A program made the position numbers and the translations under genes. The notes under the pieces were generated by a model. It was given only the letters and a program-made list of their open reading frames with translations, did no database searches and was not told the DNA's origin. Source: Paenibacillus alkaliterrae (GTDB lineage Bacteria; Bacillota; Bacilli; Paenibacillales; Paenibacillaceae). Taken from it: 64,000 nt of DNA. Numbering within the stretch: position 1 is the first letter of the stretch; every line of letters begins with the position of its first letter. Shown piece after piece: positions 48,240-57,731 of this stretch. The stretch spans positions 57,290 through 121,289 of the forward strand of contig NZ_JAKGAP010000022.1 in assembly GCF_021532375.1 (NCBI RefSeq), in the 5' to 3' direction.

Positions 48240-49761
48240 GCGCCGCACCCTTCATCCCGTTTATATCCTTTTTGGGCTGTTAAATACGGTTAAGGGCTTT
48301 CTTCCATTCATAGTTATCGCTTTGCTTAGAGGAACGGAATGGATTGAGCTTCATTGGTATTGGATAGCGGGAGCCGTTACATTGGCGGCTGTCATCCTGG
48401 TGTTCAGCTTTCTCGACTGGAAACGGTTCGGTTTTTGGCTGGAGGAGGATCGGATCATAATTCGCAGAGGGCTGCTGTTTCGCGACGAGAAAACGATCTA
48501 TTACGGCAGAATTCATTCAGTTAACGTGGAACAGCCGCTCATCCAACGCTTGCTTGGAGTGGCGCAGGTAAAGATTGAAACGCCTGGCGGCAATAAGAAG
48601 GCGGACGGAATATTGCCGGCACTCTCTGTAGCGGAAGCGAACAACATCCAGTTTGTGCTGAGAAAGCAGGCAAGCACCAAGCTGCAGCCTGATGAAGAGA
48701 AGCAGAATGGAACGGAGCACATAAACGCCGTCGAGGGGGTTCCGGCAATTAAGATTCAGGGGAAGCCAATCGCTGCGGTTCCGGAAGCAAAAGCCGAACA
48801 GAATGGCGCATCCTTTCATCTTAATCCGGGGCAGCTGCTTCAAGCGGCTGCGACATCGATGAACTATGGTCTTGTGGCGGCTTTTATGGCAGGCTTGTAC
48901 TCGTTTGCCGACGATTTTATCGAAGCCCTGCTCCCGGATCATTTTTTCGAAAATGTCGTTGAGGACTCAGTAAGCCTGATGCCGGGTTACGTATTCGTGA
49001 TTTCTATCGCTCTATTCGGAATCGGATTTGCGTGGTTTCTGTCCATTGCCCTGTATGTGCTGAAGTACAGCGGATTTTCCGTGAAGAGGGGCGGCAAGCA
49101 AATATCTGTATCTTACGGCCTTCTTGAGAAAAAAACCTTTGTATTCGATCCGAAAAATGTGCAGGCGGTTATCGTCAAAGAGGGTTTGCTCCGGCAAGCG
49201 ACCGGTTATGCCGAGATCCAGCTTCAGATCATCTCATCGGATAAGAAAGAACAGCTTATGCTGCATCCGTTTGTGAGGCGAGCGGATGTGTCCAAGGTGC
49301 TCGCGAATTTCGTGCCGCAGCTGCGGCTTCCAGCGAATGCCGACCTGACGGGAGCGCCGAAGCGTGCGCTGCTTTACTACATTAGAATTGAACTGCTGCT
49401 TACCGTGGCGGCAAGCGCCGCGCTTATCGTATGGCTGAAAACATTCGGTTTGTTCTCGCTGACGCTTGTTCTTCTGGTCTTTTGGTGGAGAATTTGCTGT
49501 TACAGAGCCGCAGGCGTGAAGCTTGCAGACGGCCAGCTGACGCTGAGAAAAAGATTGATCTCCAGAACGACCTGCTTGATACGCCGGCCGCAGATCGTTA
49601 CGATGCGGGTAAACCGGTCGCTCGGCCAGCAGCGCAAGAAACTGTTGACGCTTTCCGTGCATGCGATGGGCAGCCCGTATGACTACCGGGTTGCATGCTT
49701 GGATCATGCGGATGTGGAGCCAATTTGGCAATGGTATAGCCGCAACCGAAATCATAATTAA
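48232..49761 (+). CDS. ydbT: YdbT-like protein with repeated PH domains
   Basis: The 509-aa product has several membrane segments and at least two bPH2-type repeats, seen as GLLFRDEKTIYYGRIHSVNV and GLLEKKTFVFDPKNVQAVIV, with a third, divergent copy near the C-terminus. ATG 48232 fits AAGGTGG better than ATG 48223. It works with its partner at the membrane; the mechanism is not known to me. Confidence 0.8.
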   Translation: MSERRTLHPVYILFGLLNTVKGFLPFIVIALLRGTEWIELHWYWIAGAVTLAAVILVFSFLDWKRFGFWLEEDRIIIRRGLLFRDEKTIYYGRIHSVNVEQPLIQRLLGVAQVKIETPGGNKKADGILPALSVAEANNIQFVLRKQASTKLQPDEEKQNGTEHINAVEGVPAIKIQGKPIAAVPEAKAEQNGASFHLNPGQLLQAAATSMNYGLVAAFMAGLYSFADDFIEALLPDHFFENVVEDSVSLMPGYVFVISIALFGIGFAWFLSIALYVLKYSGFSVKRGGKQISVSYGLLEKKTFVFDPKNVQAVIVKEGLLRQATGYAEIQLQIISSDKKEQLMLHPFVRRADVSKVLANFVPQLRLPANADLTGAPKRALLYYIRIELLLTVAASAALIVWLKTFGLFSLTLVLLVFWWRICCYRAAGVKLADGQLTLRKRLISRTTCLIRRPQIVTMRVNRSLGQQRKKLLTLSVHAMGSPYDYRVACLDHADVEPIWQWYSRNRNHN

Positions 49762-49776
49762 ATGATTTAAAATTCG

Positions 49777-49808
49777 ACTGCAGACCCACTGGCTTCTGCG
49801 GTTGTTTT
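49777..49808 (+). terminator. Terminator after ydbT
   Basis: ACTGCAGA-N10-TCTGCGGT is an 8-bp stem (one G-U pair) followed by TGTTTTTGTG. Confidence 0.7.
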
Positions 49809-49833
49809 TGTGTTGAAAAAAATTATTTTGCGA

Positions 49834-49859
49834 TGAACGAAATGAGCATCATAATCGTC
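49834..49859 (+). promoter_or_regulatory. ECF-type autoregulatory promoter of sigY
   Basis: TGAAC (49834-49838), 17-bp spacer and CGTC (49856-49859) match the ECF sigma promoter form and the SigY type as I recall it. It lies 40 bp before the sigY start, as expected for autoregulation. Confidence 0.65.
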
Positions 49860-49899
49860 ATAGCTATAACGTTCCCAAACAAAGGAGGCATACTCGCTC

Positions 49900-50442
49900 G
49901 TGCATGACGAGACGAAGCTGATCAAGCAAGCGGTACGAGGAGATTCACGGGCGCTTTCAGAGCTGCTGCAGCAAAATTATTCTTTCTTGTACCAATATGT
50001 ACTTAAAGCAACAATGAATAAATCCCTTGCGGAGGACGTCACTCAGGAAACGATGCTGAAGGCTATTGAGAAAATTGCTTCATTTCAGGGAAAAGCCAAG
50101 TTTTCGACTTGGCTCATCACGATAGCATCGAGACATGTCGTTGACCGCGTTAGGCGAAATGAACGCGAGAAGCATTGGATTCAGGAGGAGCAATCGCTAC
50201 GCGCCGTGCGTTATGATACGCTGCAGCGGATGAATGATTGGCCGGAGGCGCTTCAAGCGCTTGGTGAGCTGAGCAGCGATACACGAATGCCAGTGCTGCT
50301 CAAGTACTTCTATGGCTACACGCAGGAAGAAATATCCGCGATGCTGGATATCCCGATCGGTACAGTAAAATCAAGGCTGCATAACGGCATAAAGCAGCTG
50401 CGGAAGGAGCTAACGAATCATGAGGAAGCAAAAAACGGATGA
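49900..50442 (+). CDS. sigY: ECF sigma factor, SigY-like
   Basis: The 180-aa product has region 2 (SFLYQYVLKATMNKSLAEDVTQETMLKAIE; FQGKAKFSTWLITIASR) and region 4 (LKYFYGYTQEEISAMLDIPIGTVKSRL). The assignment to SigY comes mainly from the following genes, which match yxlC to yxlG in size, order and type. GTG 49900 lies 13 bp after GGAGG, slightly far. It should direct polymerase to this operon. Confidence 0.88.
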   Translation: MHDETKLIKQAVRGDSRALSELLQQNYSFLYQYVLKATMNKSLAEDVTQETMLKAIEKIASFQGKAKFSTWLITIASRHVVDRVRRNEREKHWIQEEQSLRAVRYDTLQRMNDWPEALQALGELSSDTRMPVLLKYFYGYTQEEISAMLDIPIGTVKSRLHNGIKQLRKELTNHEEAKNG

Positions 50443-50758
50443 TGTCGACCAGTTATGGTTCGAGAAGCATGTAGGGCCGGCTGTCAACCGTTTTGACGCC
50501 GTTCATTCGCCGCCAATTCCCGGGCTGAATGAGCTCGAGCAGCGTGTAAAGCGACACAAGCAAGATGTGAAAAGGATGTTGTGGAAGGAGCTAGCGTTAT
50601 TTTGGCTGACAGCTATCTTCGTTCTCAGCTCCATGCTGTGGCTATTGGATAACAGCCGAATGTGGTTTGCTGTCGTACAGACGGTCTTTGCGGCAGGCGG
50701 AATAGGGTATGTCAGTATGATCTTTGGCAGAAGGATGGGGCATAAATGGAAGAACTAA
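50420..50758 (+). CDS. yxlC: YxlC-like anti-sigma component
   Basis: This 112-aa protein overlaps sigY by 23 bp. It has a polar N-terminus (about 60 residues) and two membrane helices (ELALFWLTAIFVLSSMLWLL, WFAVVQTVFAAGGIGYVSMI), the usual plan of membrane anti-sigma proteins. In Bacillus, YxlC together with other operon proteins restrains SigY. Confidence 0.8.
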   Translation: MRKQKTDDVDQLWFEKHVGPAVNRFDAVHSPPIPGLNELEQRVKRHKQDVKRMLWKELALFWLTAIFVLSSMLWLLDNSRMWFAVVQTVFAAGGIGYVSMIFGRRMGHKWKN

Positions 50759-50970
50759 CTCGTTTACCCGTCTGGTTCTGGCTGATTCTTTTCCCCGTAC
50801 TGATCGCACAGTCGACTTGGTTATTTATTGATGCGCGCAAGCGGGACAGCATCCCATGGTTTTGGGGCATTTGGGGTCTCGTTCATTTTCCGATGCCGCT
50901 TGTTTTTTATTTTATCTTTGTTCGGAGCGGATGGTTCGGCAGAGGTAGAAGAGGTAGAAAGAGGAGTTAA
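50746..50970 (+). CDS. yxlD: YxlD-like small membrane protein
   Basis: The 74-aa product has two membrane segments (VWFWLILFPVLIAQSTWLFI, WGIWGLVHFPMPLVFYFIF) and a very basic C-terminus (GRGRRGRKRS). It overlaps yxlC by 13 bp. Position and size match YxlD of the SigY operon, a negative regulator of SigY. Confidence 0.75.
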   Translation: MEELTRLPVWFWLILFPVLIAQSTWLFIDARKRDSIPWFWGIWGLVHFPMPLVFYFIFVRSGWFGRGRRGRKRS

Positions 50971-51002
50971 GATGTGTTGTTTATAATAAGGGGGATTTAC
51001 TT

Positions 51003-51212
51003 ATGTACGATAATTTTGACTTCGGGCAAATTTTGCCCATTATCGCTCCTATACTTACCATCCAGCTAGTCCTTGTGATCATAGCTTTAGTGATGTGTAT
51101 AAAGGCAGAGCAGACTAGAGGCCCGAAATGGATGTGGGTGCTTATTATTCTTTTTGTCAACCTGATTGGTCCTATAACCTTCTTTATTTTCGGTAGGAGG
51201 AATGAAAGATGA
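51003..51212 (+). CDS. yxlE: YxlE-like membrane protein, PLDc_N type
   Basis: This 69-aa protein has two membrane helices and the PLDc_N pattern (GPKWMWVLIILFVNLIGPIT, then FFIFGRR). It overlaps the ABC ATPase start by 4 bp. Position and pattern match yxlE. Confidence 0.8.
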   Translation: MYDNFDFGQILPIIAPILTIQLVLVIIALVMCIKAEQTRGPKWMWVLIILFVNLIGPITFFIFGRRNER

Positions 51213-52165
51213 CAACGCTGCTTGAGGTAAAGGGACTGACGAAAACATTTGGCGCGGTGCAGGCGGTGGGAGGAATTGATTTCTCCATACATGTGGGTCG
51301 ATGCGTGGCGCTGCTAGGACCTAACGGTGCAGGAAAAACGACAACAATCCGGATGATTGCGGGACTGCTTAGTCAGACGGCCGGAACCATGCGCTTTCAT
51401 GGCTTCGTTAAAGGGGATTACGGAAAGGGCAAAGTGCACATTGGATACTTGCCGCAGTCTCCGTCGTTTTATAATTGGATGTCGGGCCTTGAATACGCCG
51501 TGTACGCGGGAAGGCTGTGCGGATTGCCGGCTGGGACTGCCTTGAAGCGTGCGAAGGAGCTGTTGGAACGAGTGGGCTTGTCCGGCGCGGCTAAACGCCG
51601 TATCGGCTCGTATTCGGGAGGGATGAAGCAGCGGCTGGGACTCGCTCAAGCGCTGGTGCATAGTCCGAAGCTGCTTATCATGGATGAGCCGGTATCCGCA
51701 CTGGATCCTATCGGCCGGAGAGAGGTGCTCGGTCTGCTTCAAGAGCTGAAGGAGGAAACGACGGTGCTGTTCTCCACACATGCGCTGCACGATGCGGAGG
51801 AGCTGTGTGATGACGTCATCATTATCCGCAAGGGACAGATTGCCCTTCAAGGAAATATAGCTGCAATTCGAAACGAGCATCGCAAACCGATTATTGAGCT
51901 TCAGCTCGAGCAGGATGAAGTTTCAATTAAATGGTTCACCGATTATAAAGATCGTCTCAGCAGATGGTCAGACGAAGCGCAGGAGGCCAGCTTCATTCAA
52001 AATATAGAACAGCAGGGCGCCGCCGTTCGTTTTACCGTGAGGGAGGTTGACTCGGCAAGGCAGCATTTGCTCGAGGTGCTGACGAGAGAGAAGGTCAAGG
52101 TAAGCAGATTGGAAATCGGGCATACCTCGTTGGAGGATTTATTTATGAAGGTGGTAGCGCCATGA
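51209..52165 (+). CDS. yxlF: ABC transporter ATP-binding protein, YxlF-like
   Basis: The 318-aa protein has Walker A LLGPNGAGKTTT (about 35-46), signature YSGGMKQRLGLA, Walker B LLIMDEP and the switch His in LFSTHALHD. The C-terminal 100 residues are family-specific. It energises an export or self-protection transporter with the next gene. Bacteriocin-related roles have been proposed for the operon; substrate unknown. Confidence 0.9.
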   Translation: MTTLLEVKGLTKTFGAVQAVGGIDFSIHVGRCVALLGPNGAGKTTTIRMIAGLLSQTAGTMRFHGFVKGDYGKGKVHIGYLPQSPSFYNWMSGLEYAVYAGRLCGLPAGTALKRAKELLERVGLSGAAKRRIGSYSGGMKQRLGLAQALVHSPKLLIMDEPVSALDPIGRREVLGLLQELKEETTVLFSTHALHDAEELCDDVIIIRKGQIALQGNIAAIRNEHRKPIIELQLEQDEVSIKWFTDYKDRLSRWSDEAQEASFIQNIEQQGAAVRFTVREVDSARQHLLEVLTREKVKVSRLEIGHTSLEDLFMKVVAP

Positions 52166-52959
52166 TGACCTCAAGCTTTACCCGTTTACTCGTCATGGTG
52201 CAGAAGGAGCTGCTGGAGCTCGTACGCAGCCTTAAGCTGCTTTGGGTTCCGCTTGTGTTCGTGCTCCTGGGTGTGATGCAGCCGGCATCGATGTATTATA
52301 TGCCGCTGATCTTAGAAAAGGCAGGCAATATAACGGAGGGAGCGGTTATTGAAATACCGCAGCCGTTAGGCTCGGAGGTGCTCGCACAGACGCTTCAGCA
52401 ATTTGGGACGCTGGGCCTGCTAGTACTTGTACTAGTAGGGATGAGCTCGGTATCGGGGGAACGGAACAGTGGCGCAGCCTCGCTTATATTGGTAAAGCCG
52501 ATAGCTGTATTCTCTTTTACAGCATCCAAATGGACGGCGCTGCTGCTGCTGGCTTGGGGATCTTTATCGGCCGGTTATTTGGCGTCTTGGTATTACACCG
52601 GTCTATTGTTTGGCGATGTGCAGGCTTCTAAGGTGCTGGGCAGCCTCCTTGTGTTCGGCTTATGGCTATCCTTTGCGATGACGTTGACCCTATTTTTCAG
52701 TACGCTTCTTAGGAGCTCGGCCGCCGCAGCCTTCTCGACGCTCGGCACCGCTGCGGCGCTTTCCTTGCTTGCAGGGCTTTTACCTAAGAAGTTGGGCTGG
52801 CTTCCAGGTTCATTAAGCAGCTTTGCCTATCAGACAGCGGTTTCCGATATTGCAAATGTGAGCCTTTTTGGATGGGCGCTCGCCTGTACGTTTACTCTTA
52901 TGGCCGCTGCTTTAACCGGGGCGTCATGGCTGTTGCGCCGAAGCTCCGCCATTGATTAA
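52162..52959 (+). CDS. yxlG: ABC transporter permease, YxlG-like
   Basis: This 265-aa protein has about six membrane segments in the ABC-2 pattern, including LGLLVLVLVGMSSVSGERNS followed by LILVKPIAVFSFTASKWTAL. It overlaps yxlF by 4 bp and completes the SigY operon. Confidence 0.88.
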   Translation: MMTSSFTRLLVMVQKELLELVRSLKLLWVPLVFVLLGVMQPASMYYMPLILEKAGNITEGAVIEIPQPLGSEVLAQTLQQFGTLGLLVLVLVGMSSVSGERNSGAASLILVKPIAVFSFTASKWTALLLLAWGSLSAGYLASWYYTGLLFGDVQASKVLGSLLVFGLWLSFAMTLTLFFSTLLRSSAAAAFSTLGTAAALSLLAGLLPKKLGWLPGSLSSFAYQTAVSDIANVSLFGWALACTFTLMAAALTGASWLLRRSSAID

Positions 52960-53064
52960 TCGGACCGCTAGTCTCTCAACGTTTTTCCTGATTGGACACC
53001 GCTATTATTTTTTAGTAGGATAGTAGTGATAGAATCAGCGGCGAAGAAACAGGAGTTGAGGACG

Positions 53065-53445
53065 ATGCTAAAATTAGGCACAAAGGTCGTCATAGTGGCT
53101 GACCAATACGAACAAAACCTTCCAATAGGGCAATATGGCTTTATAATAGCTTACGACCGAAACCAGGACAATGTATTTGATTATGTGCTGAGGGTGCCTT
53201 CAGCCAATCGTAATTTTCTTATTCCGGATGAAGACGTCGAGCTCGAAGAGGTGCTTATTCAGGACGAGGTCGACCGCGTAGAGCGGGAAGCGCTTATTGA
53301 TTTTGCGCTCGCCACTCATAACGAGGAATTGTTCAAGCGAATTATGAACGGAGATAATGCTGAGACGGAGCCGGACAGTACGGTCAAGGAAACGCTCAGT
53401 CCAGCGGATTTTATTCGTCAGGTAAATTTGAAGGCTTGGATTTAA
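53065..53445 (+). CDS. Conserved protein, unknown function
   Basis: The 126-aa product begins with a small beta-barrel-like region (LGTKVVIVADQYEQNLPIGQYGFII; VLRVPSANRNFLIPDEDVEL) and continues with helical, acidic sequence ending PADFIRQVNLKAW. ATG 53065 follows AGGAG. I do not recognise its function. It has its own short promoter region and a strong terminator behind. Confidence 0.7.
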   Translation: MLKLGTKVVIVADQYEQNLPIGQYGFIIAYDRNQDNVFDYVLRVPSANRNFLIPDEDVELEEVLIQDEVDRVEREALIDFALATHNEELFKRIMNGDNAETEPDSTVKETLSPADFIRQVNLKAWI

Positions 53446-53466
53446 TAACCCAGTCGACCTGTATCA

Positions 53467-53512
53467 GACTGTTCTGTAAGTCACTTCAATGACTTCGGAG
53501 CGGTCTTTTTTC
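53467..53512 (+). terminator. Strong intrinsic terminator
   Basis: GACTGTTCTGTAAGTCA pairs, with G-U pairs and one bulge, with TGACTTCGGAGCGGTC, followed by TTTTTTCG. Confidence 0.88.
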
Positions 53513-53538
53513 GTATAGGAACTCGTTTGGCGTTTACA

Positions 53539-53568
53539 TTGATGTTCGTCCTGAATGTGAGATATAAT
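53539..53568 (+). promoter_or_regulatory. Sigma-A promoter for gatCAB
   Basis: TTGATG, an 18-bp spacer and TATAAT (53563-53568) lie 56 bp before the gatC start. Confidence 0.7.
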
Positions 53569-53623
53569 AGGAAGAATCGTTATGGAAATGAGCTATAGAA
53601 CCTTTAGAGAGGAAGATACAACG

Positions 53624-53911
53624 ATGAGCATTACGTCCAAGGATGTTGAGCATGTTGCCAATTTGGCGCGGCTGGAGCTGTCTGATTCGGAGAAAGAACA
53701 GTTTACAGAGCAGCTAAACGCAATATTGAAATATGCGGAGAAGCTAAACGGTTTGGATACAGAAGCTGTTGAGCCGACGAGCCATGTACTGCCGATCACA
53801 AATGTTATGCGTGCCGATGAGCAGCGCCAGTCGTTGCCGATCGAGAAGGTGCTGCGAAATGCGCCTGACGATGAGGACGGACAATTTAAAGTACCTGCGG
53901 TGCTTGAATAA
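53624..53911 (+). CDS. gatC: Asp-tRNA(Asn)/Glu-tRNA(Gln) amidotransferase subunit C
   Basis: This 95-aa protein has [29 protein letters not shown] and [18 protein letters not shown] of GatC. It stabilises the GatA-GatB complex that makes Gln-tRNA(Gln) from Glu-tRNA(Gln). ATG 53624 follows AGAGGA; an upstream ATG would add 14 unlikely residues. The three gat genes form one operon. Confidence 0.97.
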   Translation: MSITSKDVEHVANLARLELSDSEKEQFTEQLNAILKYAEKLNGLDTEAVEPTSHVLPITNVMRADEQRQSLPIEKVLRNAPDDEDGQFKVPAVLE

Positions 53912-53946
53912 TAAGAATGGGTTGATTTTGAAGGGAGGAACTACTG

Positions 53947-55404
53947 TTGGCACTGTTTGATTTGCGCCTGCAGGATGTACATAACAAGCTTAACAACAAG
54001 GAGCTATCCGTCTCTGAGCTGGTTAGCGCATCTTATGCGAGAATTGCCGAAACCGAGCCTTCTATTAAGGCTTTTATTACACTAAATGAAGAGAACGCCC
54101 GTCAGCAGGCTGCCGAGCTGGACAAGCAATTGCAAGAAGGCGGCGAACGCGGCCTCTTGTTCGGTTTGCCTGCCGGTATCAAGGATAATATCGTAACAGA
54201 GGGACTGCTGACGACCTGCGCGAGCCAGTTCTTAAGCAACTACGATCCGATCTATGACGCAACCGCGGTTCGAAAGTTAAAAGCTGCGCAATCGGTGACG
54301 ATCGGAAAGCTGAATATGGATGAATTCGCGATGGGCGGTTCGAATGAAAACTCAAGCTACTATCCTGCTCGCAACCCGTGGAATACGGAATATGTACCAG
54401 GCGGGTCAAGCGGCGGTTCGGCGGCATCCGTCGCAGCCGGGCAAGTGTATTTCTCGCTGGGCTCCGATACAGGCGGTTCGATCCGTCAGCCTGCTGCTTA
54501 TTGCGGCATCGTTGGCCTGAAGCCGACCTATGGACTTGTTTCCCGTTTTGGACTGGTCGCCTTCGCATCTTCATTGGACCAAATCGGTCCTTTAACAAAA
54601 AATGTGGAGGACTCCGCTTACGTATTGCAAGCAATCGCCGGCTATGATGCAAGCGACTCGACCTCTGCGAATGTGGACATTCCGGATTACACTTCAGCTT
54701 TGACCGGAGATGTGAAGGGCTTACGCATCGGTGTGCCAAAGGAATACCTTGGAGCGGGTATCGATCCGCGCGTGAAGGAAGCTGTGTTAAAAGCATTGGC
54801 TGTTTATGAATCGCTTGGCGCCGCATGGGAAGAGGTGTCGCTGCCACATACCGAATATGCGATTGCGACCTACTATTTGCTTGCATCGTCGGAGGCCTCA
54901 TCAAACCTCGCGCGGTTCGACGGCGTACGATATGGCGTTCGGGCGGAAGATCCGGCGAACCTGATCGATCTTTATCGCAAATCCCGCAGCCAAGGCTTCG
55001 GTCCCGAAGTCAAACGCCGGATTATGCTTGGAACCTATGCGCTTAGCTCGGGCTACTACGATGCTTATTATTTGAAGGCCCAAAAGGTTCGAACGCTTAT
55101 TAAGCAAGATTTCGACCAAGTATTTAGCCAATATGACCTCATTATCGGGCCGACCGCACCGACGCCGGCCTTCAAGATCGGAGAGCAGGTTGGCGATCCG
55201 CTGACGATGTATTTAAACGATATTTGCACGATACCGGTTAGTTTGGCTGGAGTGCCCGCGATAAGCATTCCATGCGGTACCGCAGACGGCTTGCCGATCG
55301 GACTGCAAATCATCGGCAAAGCTTTCGACGAATTGACGGTGCTGCGCGCCGCTCATGCGTTCGAGCAGCAAACCGGGCATCATAAACTCCGTCCGCGGCT
55401 ATAA
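53947..55404 (+). CDS. gatA: Amidotransferase subunit A
   Basis: The 485-aa amidase releases ammonia from glutamine for GatB. The catalytic Ser-cisSer-Lys is visible: Lys in [12 protein letters not shown] (about 78), and serines in [16 protein letters not shown] and [17 protein letters not shown] 53947 is the start, with GGGAGG well placed. Confidence 0.98.
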   Translation: MALFDLRLQDVHNKLNNKELSVSELVSASYARIAETEPSIKAFITLNEENARQQAAELDKQLQEGGERGLLFGLPAGIKDNIVTEGLLTTCASQFLSNYDPIYDATAVRKLKAAQSVTIGKLNMDEFAMGGSNENSSYYPARNPWNTEYVPGGSSGGSAASVAAGQVYFSLGSDTGGSIRQPAAYCGIVGLKPTYGLVSRFGLVAFASSLDQIGPLTKNVEDSAYVLQAIAGYDASDSTSANVDIPDYTSALTGDVKGLRIGVPKEYLGAGIDPRVKEAVLKALAVYESLGAAWEEVSLPHTEYAIATYYLLASSEASSNLARFDGVRYGVRAEDPANLIDLYRKSRSQGFGPEVKRRIMLGTYALSSGYYDAYYLKAQKVRTLIKQDFDQVFSQYDLIIGPTAPTPAFKIGEQVGDPLTMYLNDICTIPVSLAGVPAISIPCGTADGLPIGLQIIGKAFDELTVLRAAHAFEQQTGHHKLRPRL

Positions 55405-55438
55405 GCGGTTATATACGTCTACGAAGGGATCGATACGA

Positions 55439-56878
55439 ATGTCTGAACCGAACAAATACGAGACGGTGGTCGGGCTGGAAGTCCACGTAGAGCTGCATAC
55501 AAAGAGTAAAATCTTCTGCAGCTGCTCAACAGCTTTCGGCGCGCCTCCGAATACCCATACTTGTCCAGTATGCCTTGGACATCCCGGCGTTCTGCCGGTG
55601 CTGAACCGTCAAGCCGTTGAATACGCGATGAAGGCGGCAATGGCCATTAATTGTCAAATTGCAGATATCAGCAAGTTTGACCGTAAAAACTATTTTTACC
55701 CCGATTCTCCAAAAGCGTACCAAATTTCGCAATACGATCAGCCAATCGGCGAAAACGGCTGGATCGATATCGAAGTAAACGGCGAGACGAAACGTATCGG
55801 CATTACCCGTCTTCATCTCGAAGAGGATGCGGGTAAGCTTACGCATGTAGAAGGGGGATACGCCTCGCTCGTCGATTTCAACCGCGTAGGCACGCCGCTC
55901 ATCGAGATCGTATCCGAGCCGGATATCCGCACGCCTGAGGAAGCCAAGGCTTATCTCGAGAAGCTGAAGGCGATCATGCAATATTGCGACGTCTCCGACG
56001 TGAAGATGGAGGAAGGAAGCTTGCGCTGCGATGCGAACATCAGCCTTCGCCCATACGGACAGCGGGAGTTCGGGACTCGCGCGGAGTTAAAAAACATGAA
56101 CTCCTTCCGCGGCGTTCAGCGCGGCCTGGAATACGAGCAGTTCCGCCAAGCCGAAATTCTGAATAGCGGCGGCGAGGTCGTGCAAGAGACTCGTCGATTT
56201 GACGATGCGTTAGGCAAGTCGTTCTCGATGCGCGGCAAAGAAGAGGCTCACGATTACCGTTACTTCCCGGACCCGGATCTAGTGCGTCTGCATATAAGCG
56301 AGGATTGGAAGGCGAGCGTTCACGCTTCCATTCCCGAACTGCCGGACGCCCGCAAAGCGCGCTACACGACAGAATACAGCCTGCCTTCTTACGATGCAGA
56401 GGTCATTACTTCTTCTAAGAAGCTTGCTGATTTCTTTGAGGAAAGCCTCTCCTATACGAAGGATGCCAAAGCGGTATCGAACTGGATTATGGGCGACTTG
56501 CTCGGTTATTTGAACGCGAATGGCCAAGAGCTTACCGATGTGAAAATAACGGGACAAGGTCTTGGCGAAATGATCGGCTTGCTTGAGAAAGGCACGATCA
56601 GCGGAAAAATCGCCAAAACGGTCTTCAAGGCGATGATCGAGACAGGCAAGCTGCCTCAGCAAATCGTTGAGGAGCAGGGGCTCGTGCAAATTAGCGATGA
56701 AGGCGCGATTCAAGCCGTCGTGAACCAAATCGTAGAAGCGAATCCGCAATCCGTTGAAGATTATAGAGCAGGGAAAGAGAAGGCGATCGGTTTCCTTGTC
56801 GGACAAATTATGAAAGAAACCAAAGGGAAAGCTAATCCTGCACTCGTTAACAAGCTGCTGCTGGAACGGTTGAAATAA
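55439..56878 (+). CDS. gatB: Amidotransferase subunit B
   Basis: The 479-aa protein carries the kinase-amidase cradle domain ([20 protein letters not shown]; cysteine cluster FCSCS...CPVCLGHPG) and the C-terminal GatB/YqeY tail domain for tRNA binding. It activates the mischarged glutamyl group with ATP. ATG 55439 lies after GAAGGGA. Confidence 0.98.
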   Translation: MSEPNKYETVVGLEVHVELHTKSKIFCSCSTAFGAPPNTHTCPVCLGHPGVLPVLNRQAVEYAMKAAMAINCQIADISKFDRKNYFYPDSPKAYQISQYDQPIGENGWIDIEVNGETKRIGITRLHLEEDAGKLTHVEGGYASLVDFNRVGTPLIEIVSEPDIRTPEEAKAYLEKLKAIMQYCDVSDVKMEEGSLRCDANISLRPYGQREFGTRAELKNMNSFRGVQRGLEYEQFRQAEILNSGGEVVQETRRFDDALGKSFSMRGKEEAHDYRYFPDPDLVRLHISEDWKASVHASIPELPDARKARYTTEYSLPSYDAEVITSSKKLADFFEESLSYTKDAKAVSNWIMGDLLGYLNANGQELTDVKITGQGLGEMIGLLEKGTISGKIAKTVFKAMIETGKLPQQIVEEQGLVQISDEGAIQAVVNQIVEANPQSVEDYRAGKEKAIGFLVGQIMKETKGKANPALVNKLLLERLK

Positions 56879-56889
56879 GTGCAGCTGCG

Positions 56890-56938
56890 CGAAAAGACGC
56901 GGTTCATCATTTAGATGAAACGCGTTTTCTTTTTTTTC
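56890..56938 (+). terminator. Terminator of gatCAB
   Basis: AAAAGACGCGGTTCATC pairs with GATGAAACGCGTTTT across ATTTA, followed by CTTTTTTTTCTG. Confidence 0.92.
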
Positions 56939-57020
56939 TGTCCTCATCTGGATGGCCTGTATGTTCTGTTTCACGCATACAATTATGGTACAATAAACAG
57001 TAGAGAAAGGTCGGGATTTC

Positions 57021-57731
57021 ATGCTGTTGAACTCGCTTCATAATCCTTGGTACATTAGTGAACTGCATATTTTGATCCGGCTGCTCCTCGCATTATTGTT
57101 AGGCGGTCTCGTTGGCTTCGAACGGGAGCAATCCAATCACGCGGCGGGCTTTCGAACCAATATTCTTGTCTGTCTGGGATCTTGCTTGCTTATGCTCCTC
57201 TCAATGTACGGTTTCGCTGCTTTTGTCGATGAGCCTAACGTGAGGGTCGACCCTGCTCGGCTGGCGGCGGCGGTAATTACCGGGATTGGTTTCCTGGGAG
57301 CTGGTACTATTTTATTTACTGGAAAATCGATAACGGGACTAACGACCGCAGCCTCGCTGTGGGTTGTATCCGCTATTGGTTTGGCTGTCGGGGCGGGCTT
57401 CTATTTTGCATCCGGAATCACTACATTCATGGTGCTCGTCACTTTGTGGGCCTTTAATAAGCTGGAGAAGAGATACATTAGCTCGAAGAAGGAGCAGCTG
57501 CTCAAGATAAGGGCAAGCGATGTATCGCAAACGTTGCGCAGCATGAACGGGTTATTGGCAGATAAGAAAATCGTAATCCGCAAAATACAGCTTGAGGACT
57601 GCGAAAACGATGGGAACATAGGTCTGGTCATGCTGCAGGTGTATGTCACTTTGCCTAAATCGGAAGCGCTGCTCGCGCTACTCGATCAAATCAAGCAGTT
57701 GGAGGGCGTACGTTGGGTAAGCTCGGAATAA
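57021..57731 (+). CDS. mgtC: MgtC/SapB family membrane protein
   Basis: The 236-aa product has the MgtC pattern: LIRLLLALLLGGLVGFERE, NHAAGFRTNILVCLGSCLLM, AAVITGIGFLGAGTILF, ITGLTTAASLWVVSAIGLAVG and a C-terminal ACT-like cytoplasmic domain. In other bacteria MgtC-type proteins relate to magnesium homeostasis and ATP synthase regulation. It overlaps the next gene by 19 bp. The upstream gap shows no riboswitch I can recognise. Confidence 0.9.
   Translation: MLLNSLHNPWYISELHILIRLLLALLLGGLVGFEREQSNHAAGFRTNILVCLGSCLLMLLSMYGFAAFVDEPNVRVDPARLAAAVITGIGFLGAGTILFTGKSITGLTTAASLWVVSAIGLAVGAGFYFASGITTFMVLVTLWAFNKLEKRYISSKKEQLLKIRASDVSQTLRSMNGLLADKKIVIRKIQLEDCENDGNIGLVMLQVYVTLPKSEALLALLDQIKQLEGVRWVSSE

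Noticed and set aside
54179..57022. Minus-strand ORFs of 241-247 codons in gatA and gatB
   Set aside because: Opposite highly conserved housekeeping genes and lacking any protein pattern.
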